The position numbers and the translations under genes are program-made. From positions 1 to 33,650 of the forward strand of contig JAGHSC010000207.1 of NCBI GenBank assembly GCA_018066065.1: a DNA stretch of 33,650 bases. Reading direction: 5' to 3'. The notes below the pieces were generated by a model, which made no database searches, was not told the DNA's origin, and saw nothing but the letters and a program-made list of their open reading frames with translations. The stretch is from Candidatus Cryptobacteroides faecihippi. Lineage in GTDB: Bacteria; Bacteroidota; Bacteroidia; Bacteroidales; UBA932. Position 1 is the first letter of the stretch, and each line of letters opens with the position of its first letter. This document shows, piece after piece, positions 7,571 through 15,302 of this stretch.

Positions 7571-9218
7571 CAGCCCAAATCTCAAAGTCAACGTCGGAGC
7601 CGACACCTCGCAGTTCACGAAGGGCATGAAGTCCGCAAAGTCGGACCTCAAGGACTTCAAGAAAGTATCAGAGGACGGCCTCGGCAAACTGGGTGACCTC
7701 CTTGGCATCAACACCAAGCAGGTCTCTCAGATCCAGGGAGCCTTCCGTGGTCTCGGCCAGCAGATGGCCTCGGCGGGTGGTTCGGGAAGCGACGCCCTGG
7801 GCAAGATAGTCGCGGGCGCGGGAAGCGCGGCGACAGGTATCGCTGCAATAGGTATCGGCGCAGCTGTGGCGGGCTTCAAGCTCCTCCATGGCGAGGCTGA
7901 GGCCTTCACCAATACAATCGACGGAGCCAATCTTAAGCTGGCGACCCAGGCCTATGTGGACACCTACAAGCAGGCGTTCCACTACTTCAACAGTGAGGTC
8001 GGAAAGTCCATGGCCGAGGCTGAGTCTACCGTCAAGAAGAAATTCACTGAGGCCTTCACTCAGGTCAAGGCCTTCGCGGTGTCCACCCTCGGAGACATCT
8101 TTGACGGAGGCGGCATGAAGTCGTCCGGTGAACGCTGGAACGACATCAAGCAGGCAGGACAGCAGGCCTCTGAAGTTGCCAGCAAGGCGGCAGAATATGC
8201 CAGCAAGGCCTACGATGTACAGAAGCGTCAGTCAAAGCACCTCGTGACAATTGCGAAGCTTGACGCGCAGATCGCGGAGCAGAGGCGCATTGCCGCAGAC
8301 TCTGAGGAGACCATCGAGGCAAGAGCAGCAGCCAACGCAAGAGCACAGGAACTCATTCATCAGAAGTATCAGATACAGCGAGGAGACCAGGAAGAGCTGG
8401 CGAAGTATGCCCGCCTCACCGCTGACCTCGCCGGTTCATCTTTTGCGGAGGTTCAGAAGGCCAACCAGCTGACCGCTCAGGCAATCCAACTCAAGGCGCA
8501 GGAGGAGAGCGAGATCAGAGCACTCCTCAAGCAGGAGAAGACCCTCAACACTGAACTGGAGAAGGAAAGGGCGGAGACGGAGCGCATCAAGGCCATGCGT
8601 GAGTCAATGGCTGGTCTCAACGCACTGCCGAAGCTTGACACCTCACTCCTTCAGACACAGGCGAAGCCGCTCGTGGAGAAGGGCATCATCCTCCCGGTGA
8701 AGCCGGTCCTTGAAGACAAAGCAATCACAGACATATCAGAGCAGCTGACATCAGCCCTGCAGATGGTGGCTGAGCAGACCTCGTCCATCGTAGGCGAACT
8801 CGTGGGCGACCTCGTCACCGGCGGAGACGCCTGGGGAAACTTCGCGAACGCAGCCATCTCGGCTTTCGGTCAGATGGCGGTCACCGTCGGAAACATGGCC
8901 ATCTCCACAGGTGTGGCAACTCTCGGCATCAAGGCCGCTCTTGAGAGTCTCAACGGCTACGCAGCCATCGCTGCCGGCGTGGCTCTCGTGGCTCTCGGTT
9001 CAGCCGTTAAGGCTGGCTTGAGCAATGTGGCAAGTGGCAACTACAGCACATCCTCCAGTGTAGCAAGTCAGGCAAGCTATGCGACATCCGCAGGCTCGTC
9101 TTCGATGTTCGAGCAGTCCAACATCCAGGTGGAAGTCACCGGCACCCTGAAGGCTCAAGGCTCGCAGCTTGTGGCTGTCATCAACAATGAGAACAAGCGC
9201 AAGGATCACACGACATAA
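7560..9218 (+). CDS. Tape measure protein
   Basis: The tape measure sets tail length and is ejected with the DNA. The 552-aa protein begins LKVNVGADTSQFTKGMKSAKSDLKDF, the classic N-terminus of short tape measures. It then has a Gly/Ala-rich hydrophobic stretch near residues 85-110, a long Ala/Glu/Lys coiled-coil region (about 190-360), and a C-terminal hydrophobic Gly/Ala region (about 420-480) likely to enter the host membrane. At roughly 1.5 Å of tail per residue, 552 residues suggest a short tail of about 80 nm. It overlaps the chaperone end and shares one base with the next gene. Confidence 0.88.
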   Translation: MASNSPNLKVNVGADTSQFTKGMKSAKSDLKDFKKVSEDGLGKLGDLLGINTKQVSQIQGAFRGLGQQMASAGGSGSDALGKIVAGAGSAATGIAAIGIGAAVAGFKLLHGEAEAFTNTIDGANLKLATQAYVDTYKQAFHYFNSEVGKSMAEAESTVKKKFTEAFTQVKAFAVSTLGDIFDGGGMKSSGERWNDIKQAGQQASEVASKAAEYASKAYDVQKRQSKHLVTIAKLDAQIAEQRRIAADSEETIEARAAANARAQELIHQKYQIQRGDQEELAKYARLTADLAGSSFAEVQKANQLTAQAIQLKAQEESEIRALLKQEKTLNTELEKERAETERIKAMRESMAGLNALPKLDTSLLQTQAKPLVEKGIILPVKPVLEDKAITDISEQLTSALQMVAEQTSSIVGELVGDLVTGGDAWGNFANAAISAFGQMAVTVGNMAISTGVATLGIKAALESLNGYAAIAAGVALVALGSAVKAGLSNVASGNYSTSSSVASQASYATSAGSSSMFEQSNIQVEVTGTLKAQGSQLVAVINNENKRKDHTT

Positions 9219-9814
9219 TGGACCACAGACTTAAATACTACTTCCTCTTCGAGGCGGCCAACGGTGACGAAATGAGGATCAATCTGCTCCAGGATCACTG
9301 GGGTGGAGAGGCCGTCCTGCGTTCCATGGGGCAGGCTCCGGTGCTGCGTCGTGAAAAAAACGGCAATATCTGGGGCTCGTCACTTGAACTATATCCAGAG
9401 TGCAAGGTGGACCAGGAGTTCGCCGAGCTTTACACCTCCGATCCGTATGAGTGGAAGGTGGAGGTCCTTAATGTCAGCGAGCAGCAGACGGTGTGGACTG
9501 GTTATGTCAGCCCTGAACTCTACAGTGAGCCTGATGTCGCGCCTCCATACGATGTTCAGGTAATCGCGACTGATGGCCTTGGTGAGTTGAAATTCCATGA
9601 CTTTAGCGTGAAGGAACTGCGTGAACTTTCGCACACGTCTGTGCTTGACGAGACGGAGTTCAGCTGGCCACTCATTTTGACCTATATCTTCAGCAAGACG
9701 GGCTTCGACTTCTCGACAAACACTGACCCTGCGATGGTACTCAGCACCATGAGCTTCTCTGCCCCGTTCTATCTGTACATGGACTGCAAGGTGTACGACG
9801 GAGAGACCCTGTAA
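9218..9814 (+). CDS. Tail-tip / minor tail protein, N-terminal part, cut by an in-frame TAA
   Basis: The first 198 codons encode a beta-rich tail protein. They include an EWKVEVLN...TVWTGYVSPELYSEP segment followed by DVQVIATDGLGELKF, a pattern I associate with baseplate or tail-tip proteins of Bacteroidales phages. The frame stops at TAA 9812-9814, after KVYDGETL, yet continues open in the same frame for another 436 codons as DVLQSLLGMLHASVFRW. The join reads as one domain, probably with Tyr (TAT or TAC) at the stop. A nonsense mutation or a base error is therefore likely, and the natural gene is 9218-11125 (635 residues). Confidence 0.75.
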   Translation: MDHRLKYYFLFEAANGDEMRINLLQDHWGGEAVLRSMGQAPVLRREKNGNIWGSSLELYPECKVDQEFAELYTSDPYEWKVEVLNVSEQQTVWTGYVSPELYSEPDVAPPYDVQVIATDGLGELKFHDFSVKELRELSHTSVLDETEFSWPLILTYIFSKTGFDFSTNTDPAMVLSTMSFSAPFYLYMDCKVYDGETL

Positions 9815-9838
9815 GACGTTCTTCAGTCTCTGCTCGGC

Positions 9839-11125
9839 ATGCTTCATGCTTCGGTGTTCAGATGGCGTGAGAGTTGGTTCATTTTCCGTGAGACAGACTT
9901 TGCGGTTCGCAAGTGGTTCGACACGAACTACCTGAACAACGTCAAATATTGGACTGGTGCTGCGGCTCCTTACGCAGTCCCTATCAGAGACTTCGGATCA
10001 GTGAACAACGGCTGGTTTTGGCCTGTGGGTCGAATGACCACCAAGGTGCAACCCGCAAAGCGCAGAGTGATTGTATCAGAGGAGTGCAGATACAAGGAAT
10101 CCATCACTCGCAATCCGGAGTTTGAGAAGACGCTGGTGGAGGATCCGTATGAGGACTACTACACCCTCTTGGAATGGACTCGCAACAGCTACGCCTTGAT
10201 GTATGAGCTTAACGGCTCAGACCAGGGTGTATATCTTGATACTCGTGGACCGGGAGTCGTGTCGCAGACCGGAGATATTATTCCGTCTGGACTGACCAGC
10301 AAGTACGAGCTTAAGTTCAAGGCGTGCGCCCTGAGCAAGTGGACCCAAGCAACAAGTGACAATCGCTGCATATATGTGAAGCTGTACGTTAAGAACGGAA
10401 GCACATACAACTATTTGAACAAGGTGACGGATCTCCTGGGCGTTGTCACATATCAGTGGGCGAGCACGACCAATGTCAACCAGATAGGAAGTGTCCGTTT
10501 TGACCTTGCGGATACTTCGACAAGTGCCACAGGAAGACTTCCCGGCTCTGACATTCCGATTGAAGAGCTCAGTATGGACTTTTACGGTCTCCCTGCCGGC
10601 ACTCTCACCATCGAGTTCAGGAGTCATGCGTCAAGCTGGAACGTGTGGGTGGGCTCTTGCTATCTCAGGCAGGACCAGGAAGCCCAGCTGAAAAGCACAC
10701 GGTGCGTCGTTGATCTCAACAACTCTGCACGAGAGCCTCTTGACACCATAGAGGTGGATGCTCTGAACGGAACGAGCGCACAGTACCTCATGAGAGATGA
10801 CATCATCTCCGACATGGGACAGCCTATTGTAAGCTGGAGCTCATCGAAGATCACATCAACGAGGTCCATCGAGTTCCTTGCTTTGGACAACGCTCTGTCC
10901 TATGCTCTGCCGAGGCTCAAAATGGAGGGCACGCTGTCAGTTCCTGCTGCGGAGAGTCTCTATCCGATTGCTCTCAGGAGTTCTCACAACGGAGTATTCT
11001 TCATCATTGAGTCTTTCAATTGGAACCTGCTCGAGTCAGAGATGAAGGTGGAAATGATAAGCGCTCCAGCTGCAGACATAAGCATCGAAGACATGACCGT
11101 GAACATTATCGAAGACAAACAATAA
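9839..11125 (+). CDS. Tail-tip / minor tail protein, C-terminal part in the same frame
   Basis: These 428 codons continue the frame of the gene starting at 9218. The Met at 9839 is simply the first Met after the stop. The protein is rich in beta-forming residues, with aromatic phrases such as RESWFIFRETDF and a middle segment (about residues 125-285) that looks like a carbohydrate-binding sandwich. The C-terminus ends NWNLLESEMKVEMISAPAAD. If translated alone from 9839 it would lack the tail attachment part. Its place between tape measure and fibre genes suits the distal tail or central tip. I cannot assign a catalytic activity. Confidence 0.7.
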   Translation: MLHASVFRWRESWFIFRETDFAVRKWFDTNYLNNVKYWTGAAAPYAVPIRDFGSVNNGWFWPVGRMTTKVQPAKRRVIVSEECRYKESITRNPEFEKTLVEDPYEDYYTLLEWTRNSYALMYELNGSDQGVYLDTRGPGVVSQTGDIIPSGLTSKYELKFKACALSKWTQATSDNRCIYVKLYVKNGSTYNYLNKVTDLLGVVTYQWASTTNVNQIGSVRFDLADTSTSATGRLPGSDIPIEELSMDFYGLPAGTLTIEFRSHASSWNVWVGSCYLRQDQEAQLKSTRCVVDLNNSAREPLDTIEVDALNGTSAQYLMRDDIISDMGQPIVSWSSSKITSTRSIEFLALDNALSYALPRLKMEGTLSVPAAESLYPIALRSSHNGVFFIIESFNWNLLESEMKVEMISAPAADISIEDMTVNIIEDKQ

Positions 11126-11136
11126 AACCAGAAGCT

Positions 11137-11811
11137 ATGCCAAACATAACAATCAAAAAAGTCAGAACAGGCACTGACCTCCTGATGCACGTCACCCTGA
11201 AGGACAACGGCGTGAAGGTGAGCTGGAAGTCTGTCGAGGACATCTTCGCCTTCCTTTTCGCTGACGCTCAGGGCATCATGGCGGGCCGCGCTGAGACCAG
11301 CATCGACCCTGCTGATGAGTACACCCTCATCGTGACCTATGGCGTGAACGAGCCGGAATACCTTGGCGTGAACCGCCTCGTGGTCAGCTGCGTGTACGAC
11401 GGTAAGACCGCGACCTACGACCGCCCTGTTGTTGAGTTCGTTGAGACCTCATCAGAAGAGGGAGAGACCGAGGTGGAGGCCACACAGGTAGACATCGAAG
11501 TGTCCGCCGTGAGCACCTCACTCCTTGACGAGGCCATCTCAGCCTGCATTGCCGCCACAGCCGAGGCAGTTGACCCCGTGGCCGCCATCAACGCGAAACT
11601 CGCAGCGGGAGAGTACAAGGGAGACAAAGGTGACAAGGGAGACAAAGGTGACAAGGGAGACGATGGTAAGGATGGAAAAGACGGAGGGCTCCTCTTCCCT
11701 TCCTTCAGCTATGATGCGGCCACCGGAGTCTTCACCATCGAGGGCAAGGAGACCGAGGTCAGCCGTTTCGAGTACAACATCGACGAAGGAATACTCACTA
11801 TAAAACTCTAA
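11137..11811 (+). CDS. Tail fibre-associated protein with collagen-like repeat
   Basis: The likely start is ATG 11137, 11 bp after the tail-tip stop; the frame opens earlier, but that would overlap the previous gene heavily. Of 224 residues, about 1-110 form a beta-rich domain (TLKDNGVKVSWKSVEDIFAF...) like the upper baseplate or adaptor domain of fibre proteins. A short Ala-rich helix follows, then about seven Gly-X-Y triplets, mostly GDK, near residues 160-185, and finally a compact C-terminal beta domain. Collagen-like triplets in phage proteins form trimeric stalks, so this is likely a trimeric fibre or its attachment protein. Confidence 0.75.
   Translation: MPNITIKKVRTGTDLLMHVTLKDNGVKVSWKSVEDIFAFLFADAQGIMAGRAETSIDPADEYTLIVTYGVNEPEYLGVNRLVVSCVYDGKTATYDRPVVEFVETSSEEGETEVEATQVDIEVSAVSTSLLDEAISACIAATAEAVDPVAAINAKLAAGEYKGDKGDKGDKGDKGDDGKDGKDGGLLFPSFSYDAATGVFTIEGKETEVSRFEYNIDEGILTIKL
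11619..11654 (+). repeat. 18-bp tandem repeat encoding GDK triplets
   Basis: Two perfect copies of an 18-bp unit (11619-11636 and 11637-11654) are followed by a partial third. Each unit encodes two Gly-Asp-Lys triplets of the collagen-like stalk. Because units are multiples of three, copy number can change without breaking the frame, so stalk length may vary between related phages. Confidence 0.7.
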
Positions 11812-11815
11812 AGAC

Positions 11816-13384
11816 ATGTCAGAGAACGTAAAGCTACAATTCAAAATCGGACCCGTCCCTCGTGGTCCGTACAGTGAGACCGCGACGTATGCGATGAACG
11901 ACACCGTGCAGACGGAGTCCGGAGTGTACACCAGCCGCCGAGACGGCAACGCGGGACATCCTGTGACTGACACCGACTGGTGGATCCTGACGATCGACCT
12001 GTCCAAGGTCAAGGAAGCCAAGGACGCGGCGAACGCTGCGGCTCAGAGGGCAGAAGACGGCGAGGCTGGCCGCGTAGGGGCCGAGGAGGCGCGTGAACGC
12101 TCGGAGGGTGCAAGAGTATCAGCCGAAGCTTCAAGAGCCTCTGAGGAGGAAAAGAGGGCCGAAGCAGAAGGTCACCGTGCAGAGGCTGAGCGTCAGCGCG
12201 TATCGCAGGAGAGCGCAAGGGAGACAGCAGAGGCTGCAAGAGCTGCTGCAGAGACTTCCCGTGTGACTGCAGATCAGCAGAGAACCGCTGCGGAGACCGC
12301 CCGCGCCACTGAGTTCGCAAGGCTCAAGACCGAGAGCCAGACCGCAACGCAGACTGCCAACACCGCCGCAGCTGAGGCGAAGACACAGGCCGACCGTTGC
12401 CAGGGATTTGCTGATGACGTGGACAGGACCAAGAAGACCCTCGGCCACTACAGCCCGAGACCCAACATCGTGCTCCGTGCGCTTGAGACAGGCGTGGCCA
12501 TCAGCAAGGCCGGCGTGAAGGTGGCGAAGACCGGATGGGCGATTGCTGAGTTCGTCGCTCAGAAGGGCAACGAGTACCTCTTCAAGCCTGGCACCATGGA
12601 CGGTGACGTCTGCATCTTCTCCGAGAAGATCACCAAGGAGGAGATCCGCAACATCGACTACACCTACACCTACGACCAGAACGGTCGCATCTCGAAGGCC
12701 GTGGCCACCTACGGCGGACAGCAGCACTCCTACACCTTCACCTACGAACTGAGTGAGGAAGGCTCCGTTGTCAGCGAGACCATCACAGATGATCAGACCG
12801 GAGCAATCGTGGCAGCTCTGCCATACCAGTACAAGACAAGCGTCGGTTCATATCAGCCGATGACCATCCTGAACGCATCAGCCGAGCTCCCTGCCGATGG
12901 CTACTGTCGTCTCGTGTCACACTTCCAGAATGACACCGACCTCACCGTCGTGGTCAGCTACAACACCGCGAACGCAGACCTCAACATGCTCGTGGTTCGT
13001 GACGGCTTCACAGCGTCCATCTGCACCCAGCTCTCGAACTTGGCAAAGCGCATCGCCAACACCACAGAGTATGTCTTCGTGACTGAGGTCGCAGTTGACA
13101 CCCTCCGTGCGGATGTTGACGGACTGCTTGCCGATGTTCAGACCCGCACCGACTTCTACGAGTTGCCGCTCCTGGGAGGTCAGCCGATGAAGCTCTTCGG
13201 CGCAGGCACTCCTCAGGAAGCAGTGGTACCGGACAACTGGATCGGACTGGACAAGGGTGGATTCGCTTGGAACGGTCAGCCGTCAATGCTCGGTCAGGAG
13301 TACATCAACACAGCGGTCACCAGCGGCGGTCACTACACTGCAGTGCGTGACGGAGAGTACAACCTCAAATGGATTAACAGCTAA
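11816..13384 (+). CDS. Coiled-coil tail fibre protein
   Basis: This 522-aa protein has three visible parts. Residues 1-62 (YSETATYAMNDTVQTESGVYTSR...DTDWWIL) resemble a small CBM5/12-like or fibre N-terminal domain with conserved aromatics. Residues about 65-205 are an almost unbroken Ala/Glu/Arg coiled coil, with repeated phrases such as AEAERQRVSQESARETAEAARA. The C-terminal 300 residues are beta-rich and glycine-containing. It ends YNLKWINS just before the DGR target gene. The design is that of a trimeric fibre shaft. It starts 4 bp after the collagen-like gene and is probably co-transcribed with the DGR target. Confidence 0.75.
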   Translation: MSENVKLQFKIGPVPRGPYSETATYAMNDTVQTESGVYTSRRDGNAGHPVTDTDWWILTIDLSKVKEAKDAANAAAQRAEDGEAGRVGAEEARERSEGARVSAEASRASEEEKRAEAEGHRAEAERQRVSQESARETAEAARAAAETSRVTADQQRTAAETARATEFARLKTESQTATQTANTAAAEAKTQADRCQGFADDVDRTKKTLGHYSPRPNIVLRALETGVAISKAGVKVAKTGWAIAEFVAQKGNEYLFKPGTMDGDVCIFSEKITKEEIRNIDYTYTYDQNGRISKAVATYGGQQHSYTFTYELSEEGSVVSETITDDQTGAIVAALPYQYKTSVGSYQPMTILNASAELPADGYCRLVSHFQNDTDLTVVVSYNTANADLNMLVVRDGFTASICTQLSNLAKRIANTTEYVFVTEVAVDTLRADVDGLLADVQTRTDFYELPLLGGQPMKLFGAGTPQEAVVPDNWIGLDKGGFAWNGQPSMLGQEYINTAVTSGGHYTAVRDGEYNLKWINS

Positions 13385-13389
13385 AGATC

Positions 13390-14607
13390 ATGAACACGAA
13401 CATCATCACAAACAATCCAAAGATAGGAGACGCCGTAGTCGGCAATCTCCTCACAGGCAATGTTGAGTATATCAAGGGAGAGTCCTTCTCCCTTGCAGCT
13501 CTCAACTCGTCAGTCTACGAGACCATCGGTGCAGTCTACGGACGTAGAGGTCGTCAGGTCAAGGTGGCCTTCAAGGAGAACGCCAACAAGATCTGGTGCA
13601 CCAAGTACAGCTACCGCCTCTCCGGCTACACCCTCGACGGTACGAACCGCTCCGGCGTGATCTCCATCTGTGAGAGCTCGTCTGCTTCTGCCAACACCGA
13701 CTTCACGGTGAGCTACAACGCCACCACCGTCCAGGGCCTTGTTGACCAGCTCAACGCCTTCTTCCAGGCGACTGCAATCTTCAAGACTCAGAAGTGGGCC
13801 GCAGCCGTTGTTGACGGTGCGATTGACATCACCTTCGACTACACCTTCTGGCAGCAGGCATCCTACAACACCGCCAAGACCGGCTTCGCCTTCTCGGCTA
13901 ACCTCATGCCGGATGTGACTGCACTTGCAAACATCCGCCGCAAGAACGGATACACCGGAGGCGAAGGTGTCATCTCGTCCTTCCCTCGTGCGCTCGCGTA
14001 CTTCAGGGCTGACAACTCGTCAACCACCTACAACCCGAACACCGACGTCACCAACATCAAGAGGAACTATCCGATCTGTCTCCCTGGATACCTCGGTACA
14101 AGCCAGTATCAGAGCGACCACTGCGCGAAGCTCCGCGAGGTCTTCGGAGAGGGTGAGGAAGGCTGGCTCAAGTTCATGGCGTCCTGCATGCCGGTGAAGC
14201 CTTGCGACAACGGCAACATGGGAACTCGTGACGGACTCGAGAGGACCAAGGTGCTCGCATCCAAGCTCACAGCGGACGGTGCAAAGATGTGTCCGGCTGC
14301 TGACTACTGCTACAGCAAGGGCACAGTGACCGTCCCTCAGGGCAACTGGTACCTGCCAACCGTTGAGGACATCAGCGACCTGCTCGACACCATCCAGTAC
14401 GGCACGAACGGAAGCAGGACAGCCGACCCTGTGAACGCTACCCTCTACAAGATGGGCGGCAGTGCAATCAGCAATGGTTCGCACGTCTGGACCTGTTGTC
14501 GTAGCAGCGCCAGCGTCGCCTGGTACGCTAGCGGCTACTACGGCTTCTTCGGCTACGGCATGTTCAACAGCGTCCTCGCGGTGCCCGTTGCGCTCTTAAC
14601 TATTTGA
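13390..14607 (+). CDS. DGR target protein 1: C-type-lectin-like putative adhesin with VR1
   Basis: This 405-aa protein is the main target of the retroelement. The C-terminal domain begins around residue 315 with QGNWYLPTVEDISDLL, a phrase typical of the Lcl/DUF1566 branch of the C-type lectin fold. It ends with the variable repeat (codons from 14473), VWTCCRSSASVAWYASG...GFF, then the constant LAVPVALL. Nearly all changed codons are AAC in the template. The N-terminal 150 residues look like a fibre attachment region. It lies directly after the fibre genes, so it is probably the receptor-binding tip. Its exact ligand is unknown. Confidence 0.85.
   Translation: MNTNIITNNPKIGDAVVGNLLTGNVEYIKGESFSLAALNSSVYETIGAVYGRRGRQVKVAFKENANKIWCTKYSYRLSGYTLDGTNRSGVISICESSSASANTDFTVSYNATTVQGLVDQLNAFFQATAIFKTQKWAAAVVDGAIDITFDYTFWQQASYNTAKTGFAFSANLMPDVTALANIRRKNGYTGGEGVISSFPRALAYFRADNSSTTYNPNTDVTNIKRNYPICLPGYLGTSQYQSDHCAKLREVFGEGEEGWLKFMASCMPVKPCDNGNMGTRDGLERTKVLASKLTADGAKMCPAADYCYSKGTVTVPQGNWYLPTVEDISDLLDTIQYGTNGSRTADPVNATLYKMGGSAISNGSHVWTCCRSSASVAWYASGYYGFFGYGMFNSVLAVPVALLTI
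14474..14592 (+). repeat. DGR variable repeat VR1
   Basis: These 119 bp align without gaps to the template repeat at 15155-15273. I count 18 differences, and every one lies at a template adenine (A to G, T or C). The final 24 bp, ending GTGCCCGTTGCG, are identical and hold no adenine; they correspond to the initiation of mutagenic homing (IMH) end. Within the gene the repeat encodes the last variable stretch of the lectin-like domain. Confidence 0.95.
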
Positions 14608-14618
14608 AATTAAACCTT

Positions 14619-14642
14619 GGGCACGGCCTCCGTGCCGTGCCC
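14619..14642 (+). terminator. GC-rich hairpin after VR1 (terminator and/or DGR homing hairpin)
   Basis: GGGCACGG (14619-14626) pairs with CCGTGCCC (14635-14642) around an 8-nt loop. An alternative hairpin pairs GCACGG (14621-14626) with CCGTGC (14630-14635). A T-rich stretch (CTTGACTTTTT) follows, so it could end transcription of the target. It begins 26 nt after the VR1 core, nearly the same distance as the hairpin after VR2, which suggests a role in retrohoming like the cruciform of the Bordetella phage DGR. Confidence 0.65.
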
Positions 14643-14658
14643 CTTGACTTTTTCTCCT

Positions 14659-15090
14659 ATGCAACTATCTGAGAGTTCCATCTACATCGGTCTGAAAAGA
14701 CTCAGGCGCATCCTCTACCAGGCACAGTTCCTCATGGGCAAAGCTGACCGTATTGTCTACGGCACACCGCTCATGCAGGAGTGCGCCAATGTCCTCCGCT
14801 ACTATATCCTCGCCTTCGACACGAAGAGCAGGAAGACGGAGTACATGGACGAGGCGATGGGCTGGTATGCCGTCCTTCGTGAGGACATCGAGTTCTGCAC
14901 CGAGCAGAACATGATCCACTACGCGAAGCGCAAACCGAAGACGTCAGATCCAACTCCTGACGAGTACATCAACAGCCAGATGATTGAACTCTTCGAGATT
15001 GTCGCAAGGATAGACGCGGATATGTGCAGGTATCGGGCGAGTCTCATAAAGGGCAAGACCGTAGTCGATTTTGAGGCTACGGCAGACTGA
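14659..15090 (+). CDS. avd: DGR accessory variability determinant (Avd-like)
   Basis: The start is probably ATG 14659; the upstream in-frame codons back to 14617 fall inside the hairpin. The 143-aa protein is helical and basic, beginning SESSIYIGLKRLRRILYQAQFL, then MQECANVLRYYILAFDTKSRKTEYMDEAMG and MIELFEIVARIDADMCRYR. It has no catalytic motif. Its position between target and template, its size and its helical content match Avd, the four-helix-bundle partner that forms a pentamer and binds the reverse transcriptase and template RNA. The identification is from context and size more than from exact motifs. Confidence 0.8.
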   Translation: MQLSESSIYIGLKRLRRILYQAQFLMGKADRIVYGTPLMQECANVLRYYILAFDTKSRKTEYMDEAMGWYAVLREDIEFCTEQNMIHYAKRKPKTSDPTPDEYINSQMIELFEIVARIDADMCRYRASLIKGKTVVDFEATAD

Positions 15091-15101
15091 CAAGAATAGA
15101 G

Positions 15102-15143
15102 GAGCGCCGGTGTCTTTCACACCTACAACCAGGACAGGCGCTC
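15102..15143 (+). ncRNA. Nested hairpin just upstream of the DGR template repeat
   Basis: GAGCGCC (15102-15108) pairs with GGCGCTC (15137-15143). Directly inside it GGTGT (15109-15113) pairs with ACACC (15119-15123) around a 5-nt loop. The element lies between the avd stop (15090) and the template (15155) and contains no gene. It is probably part of the template RNA and may position Avd and the reverse transcriptase. The role is inferred; the pairing is seen in the sequence. Confidence 0.6.
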
Positions 15144-15154
15144 GTGAACTCCGC

Positions 15155-15273
15155 ATGGTTCGAACATCTGGACCTGTTGTCGTAACAGCGCCAACAACGC
15201 CTGGAACGCTAACGGCAACAACGGCTTCTTCAACAACAACATGTACAACAGCAACCTCGCGGTGCCCGTTGCG
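15155..15273 (+). repeat. DGR template repeat (TR)
   Basis: This non-coding 119-bp template matches VR1 and VR2. It is rich in AAC triplets that fall in frame with the target codons, in the pattern expected for adenine-specific mutagenesis: AAC can become codons for 15 amino acids without giving a stop. The core contains 33 adenines. The final adenine-free block CTCGCGGTGCCCGTTGCG is unchanged in all three copies. After it, template and VRs diverge (AACTATTC against CTCTT). It lies between avd and the reverse transcriptase gene, the standard position. Confidence 0.95.
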
Positions 15274-15302
15274 AACTATTCACAAATCAGAAATACAGAG
15301 CA

